NCBI RefSeq assembly: GCF_019392245.1
Contig: NZ_JAHXRL010000004.1
Span: 248,001 to 312,000, forward strand
Origin: Sulfitobacter sp. CW3
Lineage (GTDB): Bacteria; Pseudomonadota; Alphaproteobacteria; Rhodobacterales; Rhodobacteraceae
Reading direction: 5' to 3'
DNA: 64,000 nucleotides
A program made the position numbers and the translations under genes. The notes under the pieces are model-generated. The model was not told the origin of the DNA and searched no databases. It saw only the letters and a list, made by a program, of their open reading frames with translations. Numbering within the stretch: the first letter of the stretch is position 1; each line of letters starts with the position of its first letter. This document shows, in pieces, positions 46,322 through 55,486 of this stretch.

Positions 46322-46686
46322 CGGCTAGACCACCATGTTAGCGAATAATGTAATGGCGGTGTAGCAATGCGATATCCTTGGACCGTTCTTATGGGATGCT
46401 TTGACGCTGATACCATGCTTGCCACCTTAATCTGTAGTTGAGACGATACATGTCAGCACGACCCACACGGTCTACGCCCGCAAATGGTCAAATCTGGTAT
46501 TGATGGATGACCCGGTTTTCCGGTGTCATGCCTGCTGATGCCCTGCCTCGGGTAATATTATTGTGCCCAAGGTAGCACGGAAATTGGTCGACTGTTATCA
46601 TTTTCATGGTCATCCCCCTTGGCACCGCGCCTTTTTCGCCACAAGTGTAAGGAAACCAATAGAAATCATACCTAAAGGATCCGAAA
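46322..46686. other. Intergenic region between the Hint gene and dapE
   Basis: 365 bases serving two divergent genes. I see no supportable gene, tRNA or clear hairpin. The dapE ribosome site AAAGGA lies at its right end. A minus-strand open frame here only overlaps dapE antisense and has no family resemblance. Confidence 0.5.
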
Positions 46687-47832
46687 ATGCCGAATATTGA
46701 CCCCGTTGATCTTACCGCAAAGCTGGTGAAATGCCCTTCGGTGACGCCTGCGGATGCAGGGGCCTTGGATATTCTGTATGATTTGCTAAGCGGCGCAGGT
46801 TTTGAATGCGCGTGGGCGGACCGTGGCGGTATTCGCAATCTGTTTGCCCGCTGGGGGAACAAGGGCAATACGCGCTGTTTCGGGTTCAACGGGCATACCG
46901 ATGTGGTGCCAATCGGGAACGAGGCGGATTGGACCTATCCGCCCTTTGGTGCAGAAATCAAAGACGGGGTTATGTACGGGCGCGGCACAACGGATATGAA
47001 ATCCGGTGTTGCGGCCTTTGCCGCGGCTGCAGTGGATTTCGTGCGCGATACGCCCCCGGACGGGTCGATCGTGCTGGCCATCACTGGCGACGAGGAAGCC
47101 GAGGGCATCGATGGCACGAGTGCCTTGCTGGACTATATGGCGCAGGCTGGCGAGAGAATGGATGTTTGTCTGGTAGGTGAGCCGACATGCCCCAATAAAA
47201 TGGGCGAAATGATCAAGATTGGCCGCCGTGGATCGCTGAATGCGCATTTCCGTATCGTCGGCAAACAGGGCCATTCGGCCTATCCGCACCGCGCCAATAA
47301 CCCGCTGCCTGCGATGGTGCGGTTGATGGATCAGCTTGCGTCGCACACCCTTGATGAGGGGACCGACCATTTCGACCCGTCCACGCTGGCGGTGGTCACG
47401 GTTGATACCGGAAATCCGGCGACCAATGTTATTCCTGCGGAATGCCGTGGCACGGTTAATATCCGGTTCAACGATACTCATTCGGGTGCCAGCCTGACGG
47501 AATGGCTGGAAGAACAGGTTGCCGCCATTCGCGAGGCGTTCGGCGTGGTTGTCGAGCTGAAGGTAAAGATTTCCGGCGAAAGCTTTATCACTCCGCCGGG
47601 TGCGTTGTCTGATCTGGTGTCCAAGGCGGTCGCCGCCGAAACAGGCGTTACCCCCGAACTGTCGACGACAGGTGGCACATCTGACGCGCGGTTTGTGAAA
47701 AACCACTGTCCGGTCGTTGAATTCGGCCTTGTCGGGCAATCCATGCATGCGGTGGATGAAAACGTCGAGATTGCGCAGATTCACCAGCTCAAGGCGATCT
47801 ACACACGGATTCTGACGGATTATTTCGCATGA
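46687..47832 (+). CDS. dapE: Succinyl-diaminopimelate desuccinylase
   Basis: 381 residues, M20 dizinc peptidase fold. [38 protein letters not shown] and [12 protein letters not shown] carry the metal ligands and catalytic acidic residues; a dimerisation insert spans about 180-290; later HS-type histidine in SMHAVDENV. It releases L,L-diaminopimelate and succinate. Coupled by ATGA overlaps to the GNAT gene. Together with DapD it supports the succinylase route. Confidence 0.97.
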   Translation: MPNIDPVDLTAKLVKCPSVTPADAGALDILYDLLSGAGFECAWADRGGIRNLFARWGNKGNTRCFGFNGHTDVVPIGNEADWTYPPFGAEIKDGVMYGRGTTDMKSGVAAFAAAAVDFVRDTPPDGSIVLAITGDEEAEGIDGTSALLDYMAQAGERMDVCLVGEPTCPNKMGEMIKIGRRGSLNAHFRIVGKQGHSAYPHRANNPLPAMVRLMDQLASHTLDEGTDHFDPSTLAVVTVDTGNPATNVIPAECRGTVNIRFNDTHSGASLTEWLEEQVAAIREAFGVVVELKVKISGESFITPPGALSDLVSKAVAAETGVTPELSTTGGTSDARFVKNHCPVVEFGLVGQSMHAVDENVEIAQIHQLKAIYTRILTDYFA

Positions 47833-48251
47833 GCGTAGAGATTGCAGTCAGCGATGATCTGGCCAGTTGCCATCTGCTGCGGCGGATCGTGTTTATCGAA
47901 GAACAGGGCGTTTCAGAAGCAGAGGAAATGGATGATCTGGATGCTGGGGGCATTCACATCCTCGCGACGGAAAACGCCATTCCCATCGGGACGGCCCGCC
48001 TGCATATCAAAGGTGAAGTCGCCAAAATTGGCCGCGTCTGCGTATTGAAAGCGCATCGCGGCACCGGGCTTGGGGCCGCCTTGATCCACGCTGCCATTGA
48101 CGAGGCACGCCAACACGCAGCTGTCAAAACAGTCAAGCTGGGCGCGCAGCTTCATGCTTTGGGTTTCTATGAAAAACTTGGCTTTGTCGCGCAGGGGCCG
48201 GTCTTTGACGATGCGGGGATCGACCACCGTGAAATGGTGCTGTCCCTGTGA
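47829..48251 (+). CDS. GNAT family N-acetyltransferase
   Basis: 140 residues. Acetyl-CoA motif A is [25 protein letters not shown], followed by motif [30 protein letters not shown], a form close to the YjdJ/ElaA-type acyltransferases. Four-base overlap with dapE at its start and with the next gene at its end. Target unknown; position suggests small-molecule acetylation but nothing specific. Confidence 0.88.
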   Translation: MSVEIAVSDDLASCHLLRRIVFIEEQGVSEAEEMDDLDAGGIHILATENAIPIGTARLHIKGEVAKIGRVCVLKAHRGTGLGAALIHAAIDEARQHAAVKTVKLGAQLHALGFYEKLGFVAQGPVFDDAGIDHREMVLSL

Positions 48252-48853
48252 AACGGGGCACGCTGGTTGTCATGGTCAAAGAACCACGTCCCGGTAGGGT
48301 GAAAACCCGCTTGGGCCGTGATCTGGGGATGACCGCAGCCGCGTGGTGGTTTCGTCATCAAACCCGTCGCTTGATCCGCAATATCCAAGACCCGCGCTGG
48401 AACGTCGTGCTTGCTGTGACACCTGATCGCGCGGGCCTTAGCAGTCGCGTTTGGCCCGAGCATATTGCGCGGGCACCGCAGGGGCAGGGCAATCTGGGGG
48501 ACCGTATGGCGCGGATGTTGCGGGGGGCACCTGCGGGGCCTGTCTGTGTGATTGGTGCGGATATTCCCGGCATCAACCGCGCAGAAATCGCCAAGGCGTT
48601 TCATGCGTTGGGCGGGCATGATGCCGTTTTCGGGCCCGCACCGGACGGCGGGTACTGGTTGATCGGGTTGAAACGCGCCCGCGCTGTGCCGCCCGGTTTG
48701 TTTGATGGCGTGCGTTGGTCGTCGGAACATGCGCTGGCTGATACCATCGCGACGCTACCAGATCACCGCATTGCCCAAGTCGCGACTTTGCAAGACGTAG
48801 ATACAATCGACGATTTGCCCATGACGAACCGGGGTGCGCGTGCTACCTGCTAA
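48248..48853 (+). CDS. TIGR04282-type glycosyltransferase (DUF2064)
   Basis: 201 residues. GTLVVMVKEPRPGRVKTRLGRDLG and GADIPGINRAEI with PAPDGGYWLIGL are the nucleotidyl/glycosyltransferase A signatures of the family annotated as arsenosugar biosynthesis. GTG start, overlapping the GNAT stop by four bases. No other arsenosugar gene is near, so I keep the family name only and assign no product. Confidence 0.82.
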   Translation: MKRGTLVVMVKEPRPGRVKTRLGRDLGMTAAAWWFRHQTRRLIRNIQDPRWNVVLAVTPDRAGLSSRVWPEHIARAPQGQGNLGDRMARMLRGAPAGPVCVIGADIPGINRAEIAKAFHALGGHDAVFGPAPDGGYWLIGLKRARAVPPGLFDGVRWSSEHALADTIATLPDHRIAQVATLQDVDTIDDLPMTNRGARATC

Positions 48854-48856
48854 AGC

Positions 48857-51124
48857 ATGAGCAAAATACCATCCAAGCCCGAGATCCTTGATTGGATCGC
48901 CGCCAATCCAACCCTGACCGCCAAGCGTGACATCGCAAAGGCCTTCGGGATCAAAGGTGCTGCGCGTATCGATCTAAAGCGTGTGCTAAAAGAGCTGGAA
49001 GCCGAAGGCCATCTGGAAAAGCGCAAACGCAGCTATAGCGATCCTGATCGCCTGCCGCCGGTGTCTGTTTTGCAGATCACTGGCCCTGACAATGATGGTG
49101 ATCTATTTGCCAAGCCGATGGAATGGGCGGGCGAGGGGGTGGAACCTGTCGTGTTGGTCATCCCCCGCGCTTCGGACCCCGCATTGGGGGCGGGCGACCG
49201 CATTCTGGCGCGCCTGGCTTTGGTAACCGGCGAGGATTATCATTACGAGGCGCGATTGATCCGCCGTATTGGGTCCAATCCACAAAAGGTGCTGGGTATC
49301 TTTCGCAAGACAACCGAAGGCGGCCGGATTGTTCCCATCGACAAAGGCGGCGACAAGGAATGGACTGTCGCATCAGACGCGACCTATGGGGCCAAGGACG
49401 GCGAGCTGGTCGAGGCCGAACAAGCTGGCCCCAAGGGCCGCATGGGTCTGCCCCGCGCGCGGATTGTGGACCGTTTAGGCGATCCGTCAGCACCCAAAGC
49501 CGTATCGTTGATCGCCATCCATCAGCACGGTATTCCAGATGCATTCCCGGATGATGTGATCGCCCAAGCAGACGCGGCCAAGCCCGTTGGCTTGAAAGGT
49601 CGCGAAGATCTGCGTGACATGCCGCTGATTACGATCGATCCGTCCGATGCCCGGGATCACGACGACGCGTGCTATGCCCATGCGGATGAGGACCCCAAGA
49701 ACGAGGGCGGCCATGTGGTTTGGGTCGCGATTGCGGATGTGGCGGCCTATGTCACACCCGGATCGGCGTTGGACCGCGAGGCGCGCAAACGCGGCAATTC
49801 CACCTATTTCCCCGACCGTGTGGTGCCGATGTTGCCAGACCGCCTGTCGGGTGATCTGTGTTCCCTGCACGAAGGCGTACCGCGGCCTTGTATCGCCGTG
49901 CGCATGGTGCTGGACGCAAAGGGTCAAAAGATTAGCCACAGCTTTCACCGCGGCTTGATGCGTTCCCCTGCGTCGCTGCACTATGAAGAAGTCCAAGACG
50001 CAATCGAGGGTCGCCCGAACGATCGCACCGGCCCTTTGTTAGAGCCTGTTCTGAAACCGATTTACGCCGCTTATGCCGCGCTGAAAACGGCCAGAGCCGA
50101 GCGCGAGCCGCTTGATCTGGACCTGCCGGAGCGGCGGATCGAACTGGGCCCGGACGGGACAGTCAAATCGGTGAATTTCAAGGAGCGTTTGGATGCGCAC
50201 CGTCTGATCGAAGAATTCATGGTGCTGGCGAATGTCGCGGCCGCCGAAACCTTGGTGGCAAAGAAAACGCCGCTGTTGTTCCGCATCCACGAAGAACCGA
50301 CATTGGCCAAACTGGATGCCTTGCGTGAAACGGCGCAGGCGTCTGGATTCACGCTGGGCAAGGGCCAAGTGCTGCACACACGCCATCTGAACAAGCTGCT
50401 GAACGACGCGGCTGGCACGGATGACGCCGAGTTGATCAACCTATCCACGTTGCGGTCGATGACCCAAGCTTATTACGGCCCCGCACATATCGGGCACTTT
50501 GGCTTGGCGTTGCGGTCTTATGCGCATTTCACCTCGCCCATCCGGCGCTATTCCGATCTGATTGTTCACCGCGCATTGATCACGGCGCATGGCTGGGGCA
50601 AGGATGGCCTGTCGCCCCAAGACATCGAAGAGATCGAACAAACGGGCGCGCATATTTCGGATACCGAACGTCGTTCAATGACGGCGGAACGGGACACAAC
50701 GGACCGCTATCTGGCTGCTTATCTGTCCGAGCGTGTGGGCAACGAATTCTCGGGCCGGATCAGCGGGATCGCGCGGTTCGGGGCTTTTGTGAAACTGGAT
50801 GAAACTGGTGCGGATGGGTTGTTGCCCATGCGGTCCTTGGGTCGCGAATATTTCCATTTCGATCCCGAGGCGAACACTCTGATGGGGTCTGACACCGGGA
50901 TTTTGATCGGCATCGGTCAACGTGTGACGGTGCGCCTGACCGAAGCGGTGCCTGTCACCGGTGGCATCGCGCTTGAGCTGTTGACGCTGGAAGGCAAGGC
51001 GCTGCCGCAAGGCGGGCGCGGGGGTCGCGGGCCAGCCGGAAGGACAAACCCCAAACGCAAAGGCGTCAAAGCCAAGCGCAAAGCTGACAAGGTCAAACGC
51101 AAGGTCAAACGGACACGGCGGTAG
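48857..51124 (+). CDS. rnr: Ribonuclease R
   Basis: 755 residues. 3'-5' exoribonuclease of the RNB family. An N-terminal winged-helix (about 1-60), cold-shock-like domains, and the RNB domain beginning at ITIDPSDARDHDDACYA, whose aspartates bind catalytic magnesium, and VHRALITAHGWG-type later motif; an S1 domain near 640-720 (GNEFSGRISGIARFGAFVKL) and a basic tail (KRKGVKAKRKADKVKRK) that binds RNA. Three bases after the previous stop. Confidence 0.97.
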   Translation: MSKIPSKPEILDWIAANPTLTAKRDIAKAFGIKGAARIDLKRVLKELEAEGHLEKRKRSYSDPDRLPPVSVLQITGPDNDGDLFAKPMEWAGEGVEPVVLVIPRASDPALGAGDRILARLALVTGEDYHYEARLIRRIGSNPQKVLGIFRKTTEGGRIVPIDKGGDKEWTVASDATYGAKDGELVEAEQAGPKGRMGLPRARIVDRLGDPSAPKAVSLIAIHQHGIPDAFPDDVIAQADAAKPVGLKGREDLRDMPLITIDPSDARDHDDACYAHADEDPKNEGGHVVWVAIADVAAYVTPGSALDREARKRGNSTYFPDRVVPMLPDRLSGDLCSLHEGVPRPCIAVRMVLDAKGQKISHSFHRGLMRSPASLHYEEVQDAIEGRPNDRTGPLLEPVLKPIYAAYAALKTARAEREPLDLDLPERRIELGPDGTVKSVNFKERLDAHRLIEEFMVLANVAAAETLVAKKTPLLFRIHEEPTLAKLDALRETAQASGFTLGKGQVLHTRHLNKLLNDAAGTDDAELINLSTLRSMTQAYYGPAHIGHFGLALRSYAHFTSPIRRYSDLIVHRALITAHGWGKDGLSPQDIEEIEQTGAHISDTERRSMTAERDTTDRYLAAYLSERVGNEFSGRISGIARFGAFVKLDETGADGLLPMRSLGREYFHFDPEANTLMGSDTGILIGIGQRVTVRLTEAVPVTGGIALELLTLEGKALPQGGRGGRGPAGRTNPKRKGVKAKRKADKVKRKVKRTRR

Positions 51125-51206
51125 CCTGCGCATCATCTTGGCGGGGCTTTCTGGGGCGTTAGTTAATCGATACGCTCGTGCCGAGAAGTAGCGTAGGGGA
51201 CTGATA

Positions 51207-52436
51207 ATGAATGCTCGGGTTTTGGTGCTGGCCGCGTTGTTTGCCTTGGGGCAGGGGGTGGCACCTGTTGCGGCCCAAACTGCGCCGGATCATAGCGTGG
51301 CCGGAAATGATGCAGGTCTTCAACACTGGTTGGTTGATTTTCGCCCGCGTGCCTTGGATGCGGGGATTAGACCCGATGTATTCGATGCGGCGATTAAGGG
51401 CATTACCTATGATGAAAATGTCATTCGCAGAGATCGCAACCAGTCCGAGTTTACCAAAACCATTTGGGAATATCTGGAAACGGCGACCTCAGATTTAAGG
51501 ATCGCGAACGGGAAAGCTGCGCTTGAACGTCAGAGCGCAGCACTTGCTGACATCGAAGCGCAATACGGCGTCGATAAAGAAGTCGTCGTCGCCATTTGGG
51601 GGCTGGAAAGCGCCTATGGGACGTTCCGTGGCAGGGACGGGGTGATCGGATCACTGGCGTCATTGGCGTATGACGGGCGGCGACAGGCATTCTTTGAAGC
51701 CGAACTGTTGGAGGCGTTGAGAATTTTGCAGGCGGGCGATACCAGCCCTGCCAAGATGACCGGCAGTTGGGCTGGGGCGATGGGGCATACGCAGTTCATG
51801 CCATCGTCGTTTCAACGCCACGCGGTCGATTTCACCAAAGATGGCAAGCGTGATATTTGGGGTGATGACCCCCGCGACGCGCTGGCATCGACGGCGGCCT
51901 ATCTCAAACACTTTGGTTGGACGTATCAGCAGCCCTGGGGTGTCGAGGTGACGCTGCCCGACGGGTTCGATTACCTGCTGGCAGATCGCGAGACTTTGAA
52001 AACCCCGGCAGAATGGGCAGCGATTGGCATCACGGATATGAGCGGCGGCACCATTCCCAATCACGGGCCTGCGTCCATTTTGCTGCCCGGCGGCGCGGAG
52101 GGTGCTGCATTTATGATCTTTTCGAATTTCGCGGTGATCGAACGGTATAATACTGCGGATGCCTATGTGATCGGGGTCGGCCATTTAAGCGACAGGATCG
52201 TCGGGGGGCCGCCGATTGCACATGGCTGGCCGCTGCAAGATCGTGCGCTGACCTATGATGAGCGGATTGAGCTGCAAACGGAGCTAACCGCGCTTGGGTT
52301 TGATACGGTGAAGGTTGACGCCAAAATCGGCCCGTTGACGATCAATGCTGTACGGAATTTTCAAACAGCACAGGGGCTTTTGCCAGACGGCTATGCGTCG
52401 CTTAGGTTGTTGGAGAGGGTTCGGGCGGTCCGCTAG
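51207..52436 (+). CDS. Lytic murein transglycosylase with peptidoglycan-binding domain
   Basis: 409 residues. Signal peptide ends near AAQTA (about 25). The catalytic Glu134 lies in AIWGLESAYGTF, followed by GAMGHTQFMPSSF and ASTAAYLKHFGW, the MltB-type (family 3) motifs. A C-terminal PG_binding_1 domain spans about 340-400 (LQTELTALGFDTVKVDAKIGPLTINAVRNFQTAQGLLPDG). It cleaves glycan strands to 1,6-anhydromuramic ends in the periplasm. Confidence 0.95.
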   Translation: MNARVLVLAALFALGQGVAPVAAQTAPDHSVAGNDAGLQHWLVDFRPRALDAGIRPDVFDAAIKGITYDENVIRRDRNQSEFTKTIWEYLETATSDLRIANGKAALERQSAALADIEAQYGVDKEVVVAIWGLESAYGTFRGRDGVIGSLASLAYDGRRQAFFEAELLEALRILQAGDTSPAKMTGSWAGAMGHTQFMPSSFQRHAVDFTKDGKRDIWGDDPRDALASTAAYLKHFGWTYQQPWGVEVTLPDGFDYLLADRETLKTPAEWAAIGITDMSGGTIPNHGPASILLPGGAEGAAFMIFSNFAVIERYNTADAYVIGVGHLSDRIVGGPPIAHGWPLQDRALTYDERIELQTELTALGFDTVKVDAKIGPLTINAVRNFQTAQGLLPDGYASLRLLERVRAVR

Positions 52437-52444
52437 AAAAGAAA

Positions 52445-52470
52445 ACCCAAAACCCCAGAGGGTTTTGGGC
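52445..52470 (-). terminator. Intrinsic terminator for the potA-potD-potB-potC operon
   Basis: ACCCAAAACCCC pairs with GGTTTTGGG around AGAG; on the minus strand it is followed by GGGTTTTCTTTTC. It therefore suits leftward transcription from potC. It also lies 5' of repeat copy C on the plus strand. Confidence 0.7.
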
Positions 52471-52482
52471 ATGCCTTCGGCG

Positions 52483-52503
52483 AGGATTTTAGTCCATTTG
52501 GAA
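52483..52503 (+). repeat. Convergent-gap repeat, copy C
   Basis: AGGATTTTAGT followed by CCATTTGGAA, five bases from the stop of potC. It is preceded by a hairpin, as are copies A (33788) and B (39206). Confidence 0.6.
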
Positions 52504-52507
52504 GACC

Positions 52508-53686
52508 TTAGGTCGGGGACATGCCCCGCAGGCGTTCCGATCTGCGACGAAGCAATTCGACCACAGTCAGCAAGCAGATCGAGATACCCACCAGAATGGT
52601 TGCAACCGCCAGAATGGTTGGGCTGATCTGTTCACGCAGGCCCGTGAACATTTGCCACGGTAGTGTTTTCTGGCCAGCTGAGCCGACGAAGAGAACCACG
52701 ACGACTTCGTCGAATGAGGTGATGAAGGCGAAGAGGCCACCCGAGATCACACCGGGCAAGATCAGTGGCATTTGCACGCGGAAGAAGGTTGTTACCGGGT
52801 TCGCGCCCATGTTTGCCGCAGCGCGGGTAAGTGAGCGGTCAAAGCCCACGAGGGTTGCCGTGACTGTGATGATGACAAAGGGGATGCCAAGCGCGGCATG
52901 CGCCAGCACCACGCCCAGATAGGTACCTTGCAGGCCAACACGACTGTAGAAGAAGTACATGCCTGCCGCAGAAATGATCAGCGGTACGATCATTGGTGAG
53001 ATCAGGATTGCCATGATCGCGCGGCGGAAAGGCACGTGTTGCTGGCTAAGCCCGATTGCCGCGAGTGTGCCGAAGGAGACGGAAAGGAATGTCGCGGCAG
53101 GTGCGATTTTGATCGAGTTCCACACGGCCCCTTGCCAGTCCGAGCTATTAAAGAAATCGCGGTAATGTTTGAGCGAGTATCCTGCGGGGTCAAAGCTGAG
53201 CATTTCGGGGGTGAAGGTAAAGAAATTCTCGGCGTTGAAGCTGAGGGGCATCACCACCAGAATTGGCGTGATGAGGAAGACAAAGATCGCCCCGCAGATG
53301 ACCCGAAATGCAAAGTGCCACAGCACCTGACCGGGGGTCAGATAGGGTGCGACTTTGGCGCGGTAGCGGCCCTCGTAGAGCCAAAAGCTGAACCAGCCAA
53401 AGAACCACCCAAAGGCAGCGCCGATGATCAGGCCGGGAATGCCTGCCATGAAATAGCCGACACCCGCCACGATGATCGTGGTGGCCCAGCGGCCTAGCTT
53501 TTCGTTTTTGACAATCTGCGTGAGCAAAAAGGCCAGCGCGCCGGCGATGATGGCACCGATGATAACACCTAGAAAACCGCTGCCATTAGCAGTGCCAACA
53601 AAGAGACCAGCAATGGCCCCTGCCGCGGCGGCCACGGGCACATAGAACGAGACGGGTTTGCGAGAGATTGGTGTGAGTGCGACCAT
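52508..53686 (-). CDS. potC: Polyamine-type ABC transporter permease (PotC-like) with extra N-terminal membrane region
   Basis: 392 residues, against about 265 for usual PotC. The transporter core starts near 125 (FRVICGAIFVFLITPILVVMPLSF) and holds the EAA loop near RAAANMGANPVTTFFRVQMP. Ahead of it, residues 14-100 contain three or more Gly/Ala-rich helices (AAGAIAGLFVGTANGSGFLG, GIPGLIIGAAFGWFFGW) not part of the usual fold. Four bases after the potB stop. Substrate likely polyamine or a related cation; not proven. Confidence 0.87.
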   Translation of the reverse strand: MVALTPISRKPVSFYVPVAAAAGAIAGLFVGTANGSGFLGVIIGAIIAGALAFLLTQIVKNEKLGRWATTIIVAGVGYFMAGIPGLIIGAAFGWFFGWFSFWLYEGRYRAKVAPYLTPGQVLWHFAFRVICGAIFVFLITPILVVMPLSFNAENFFTFTPEMLSFDPAGYSLKHYRDFFNSSDWQGAVWNSIKIAPAATFLSVSFGTLAAIGLSQQHVPFRRAIMAILISPMIVPLIISAAGMYFFYSRVGLQGTYLGVVLAHAALGIPFVIITVTATLVGFDRSLTRAAANMGANPVTTFFRVQMPLILPGVISGGLFAFITSFDEVVVVLFVGSAGQKTLPWQMFTGLREQISPTILAVATILVGISICLLTVVELLRRRSERLRGMSPT

Positions 53687-53690
53687 GTCC

Positions 53691-55388
53691 TTAGCCCCCC
53701 AGTTTCACGTTATCGATGCCGACGATCTTGTCATAGGCATAGTAGAGACCCAGAACGACCGCGAGCAGGATGGCACCCAATGCCGCCGCAAGACCCCAGT
53801 TCAGAGAGCTGGAGATGTGATAGGCGATACGGTTCGAGATGAATGTACCGGTTCTGCCGCCCACGATTTCAGGGGTGATGTAATAGCCGATGGACAGGAT
53901 GAACACGAGGATCGACCCGGCACCGATACCCGGCACGGATTGTGGAAAGTAGACCCGCCAGAACGCCGTCCAATTGGTGGCACCCAGCGATTTTGCAGCG
54001 CGCAGATAGCTGGGCGGCACTGTTTTCATCACCGAATACAGCGGCAAGATCATGAAGGGCAGCAGGATATGCGTCATCGCGATAATCGTGCCTGTCTGGT
54101 TGTTGATCAGCGCCAGACGGCTGTCATCGGCGACGACGCCCAGCCAGACGAGCGTATCATTGATGACCCCTTGTTGTTGCAGCATGACCTTCCAAGCCGA
54201 GGTGCGCACAAGGAGCGATGTCCAAAACGGCAACAGCACAAGGATCATCAGCAGGTTTGCCGTGCGTGCGGGCAGGTTGGCCAAGATCCAGCCCACGGGA
54301 TAGCCCAGCAAAATACAGCTAAGCGTAATGCAAACTGACATGAACAGGGTCCGCTTGAACAGGGTCCAGTAAATGCGTTCGTCGTCGGGGCGCAGGGCAG
54401 GGCCGTCGGGGGTTTTCTGCATGTCGACTGCATTCAGAAAATACCCGTTGGTGAACCGAGGGCTATAGGTCGCAATCGTTTGCCAGATCGGCAGTTCCAC
54501 CCAGTCTTTGTCGATATCGGCAAAGGCTTGTGCGTAATCGACGCTGTCAAAGCTTGGCGCGGCTGCGGCGGCTTGGGCCAATTCTGTGGCACCGGGGCCC
54601 GCATAGGCGGCGATTTGTTCGGCTGTCGGCCCGGTCAAATCATCATAGAAAGCGGAATAAACCAGCGGCCATGGATCTTCTTTGTAGAGGTTATCGTTGT
54701 CTTCGTTTTGGACGAAATCGGCGAAGATCAGATAGTAGTTGGCGGTTTGCGGCAGGATGTCGGCAATACCGTCGCGCATTTCAAAGGGTGGCTGTGCATC
54801 GCCCGAGGCTTTCTTCCAGTCTTTCATGGTGGCAAGCCATGCGTCGGAGCCTAGGACGTCGTTCCAGTTTTCGCCCTTTTTCCAAAAGGCGTTCAGGTCT
54901 TCGAACTGGTCTTGGTAGACTTCGCCGATGTCATCAACGCCGCGGCCGGATTTGCGGAACAAGGACGACGCACCGGTCAGTTCATAGTTAAGACGAGACC
55001 CCAGACGGGTGTGCAACTTGCGTTCCTGGGCGACGTATATGTCTTGGTACAACGATTTATAGACCGCTTGATCGGGTAATTCGCCGCCTTCACTATCCCA
55101 GTTTTTCAGCTCGGTCGTGGTGCGGGGAAGGGTATCTTGGACGATCTTGTTTTCGACAGACCGAAATAACATATCTGCGATTGGTGCAACGAACGTGACC
55201 AACACAAAGATCAACAAAGGCGCGATTAGCAAAAGCGCACTGATCTTTTGGCGGCGTAATGCGCGGTTCAAGCTGCGCTTGAGCGGTGTGCCATCGGCGG
55301 CAAGCATTGGGCCGGTGTATTCATCTTCGGCGCGTTCCGCGGCAAGGGCGGAATTTGGTGCTGTGGTCGCGTTGTTTACATCGCTCAT
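53691..55388 (-). CDS. potB: Polyamine-type ABC transporter permease (PotB-like) with large periplasmic insert
   Basis: 565 residues, nearly twice the usual 280-300. A first helix at 49-70 is followed by about 270 residues (75-342) of acidic, hydrophilic sequence that must lie in the periplasm, then the remaining helices from 346. The EAA loop is RAAKSLGATNWTAFWRVYFP. An N-terminal cytoplasmic stretch of 48 residues ends in basic residues. It pairs with PotC and the ATPase PotA. The insert could bind the substrate protein or solute. Confidence 0.88.
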   Translation of the reverse strand: MSDVNNATTAPNSALAAERAEDEYTGPMLAADGTPLKRSLNRALRRQKISALLLIAPLLIFVLVTFVAPIADMLFRSVENKIVQDTLPRTTTELKNWDSEGGELPDQAVYKSLYQDIYVAQERKLHTRLGSRLNYELTGASSLFRKSGRGVDDIGEVYQDQFEDLNAFWKKGENWNDVLGSDAWLATMKDWKKASGDAQPPFEMRDGIADILPQTANYYLIFADFVQNEDNDNLYKEDPWPLVYSAFYDDLTGPTAEQIAAYAGPGATELAQAAAAAPSFDSVDYAQAFADIDKDWVELPIWQTIATYSPRFTNGYFLNAVDMQKTPDGPALRPDDERIYWTLFKRTLFMSVCITLSCILLGYPVGWILANLPARTANLLMILVLLPFWTSLLVRTSAWKVMLQQQGVINDTLVWLGVVADDSRLALINNQTGTIIAMTHILLPFMILPLYSVMKTVPPSYLRAAKSLGATNWTAFWRVYFPQSVPGIGAGSILVFILSIGYYITPEIVGGRTGTFISNRIAYHISSSLNWGLAAALGAILLAVVLGLYYAYDKIVGIDNVKLGG

Positions 55389-55445
55389 ATCGGCCCCATG
55401 GGGTTGGATCGTCGTGAAAGTCGGAAAGGTAGAAACGATAGAGGT

Positions 55446-55470
55446 GGAGAGGGCCGTGCTGGCCCTCTCC
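55446..55470 (-). terminator. Intercistronic hairpin between potD and potB
   Basis: GGAGAGGGCC and GGCCCTCTCC form a perfect 10-base stem around GTGCT, 17 bases after the binding-protein stop. Such structures often raise binding-protein expression over the permeases by attenuation or RNA protection. Confidence 0.7.
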
Positions 55471-55486
55471 CGGTAGGTCTAGACGC

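Noticed and set aside
46786-47784. 332-codon frame antisense to dapE
   Set aside because: Shadow of dapE; Arg/His-rich composition typical of antisense frames.
48248-48853. Arsenosugar biosynthesis locus
   Set aside because: Only the family label suggests it; no arsenic methyltransferase or radical-SAM partner is nearby.
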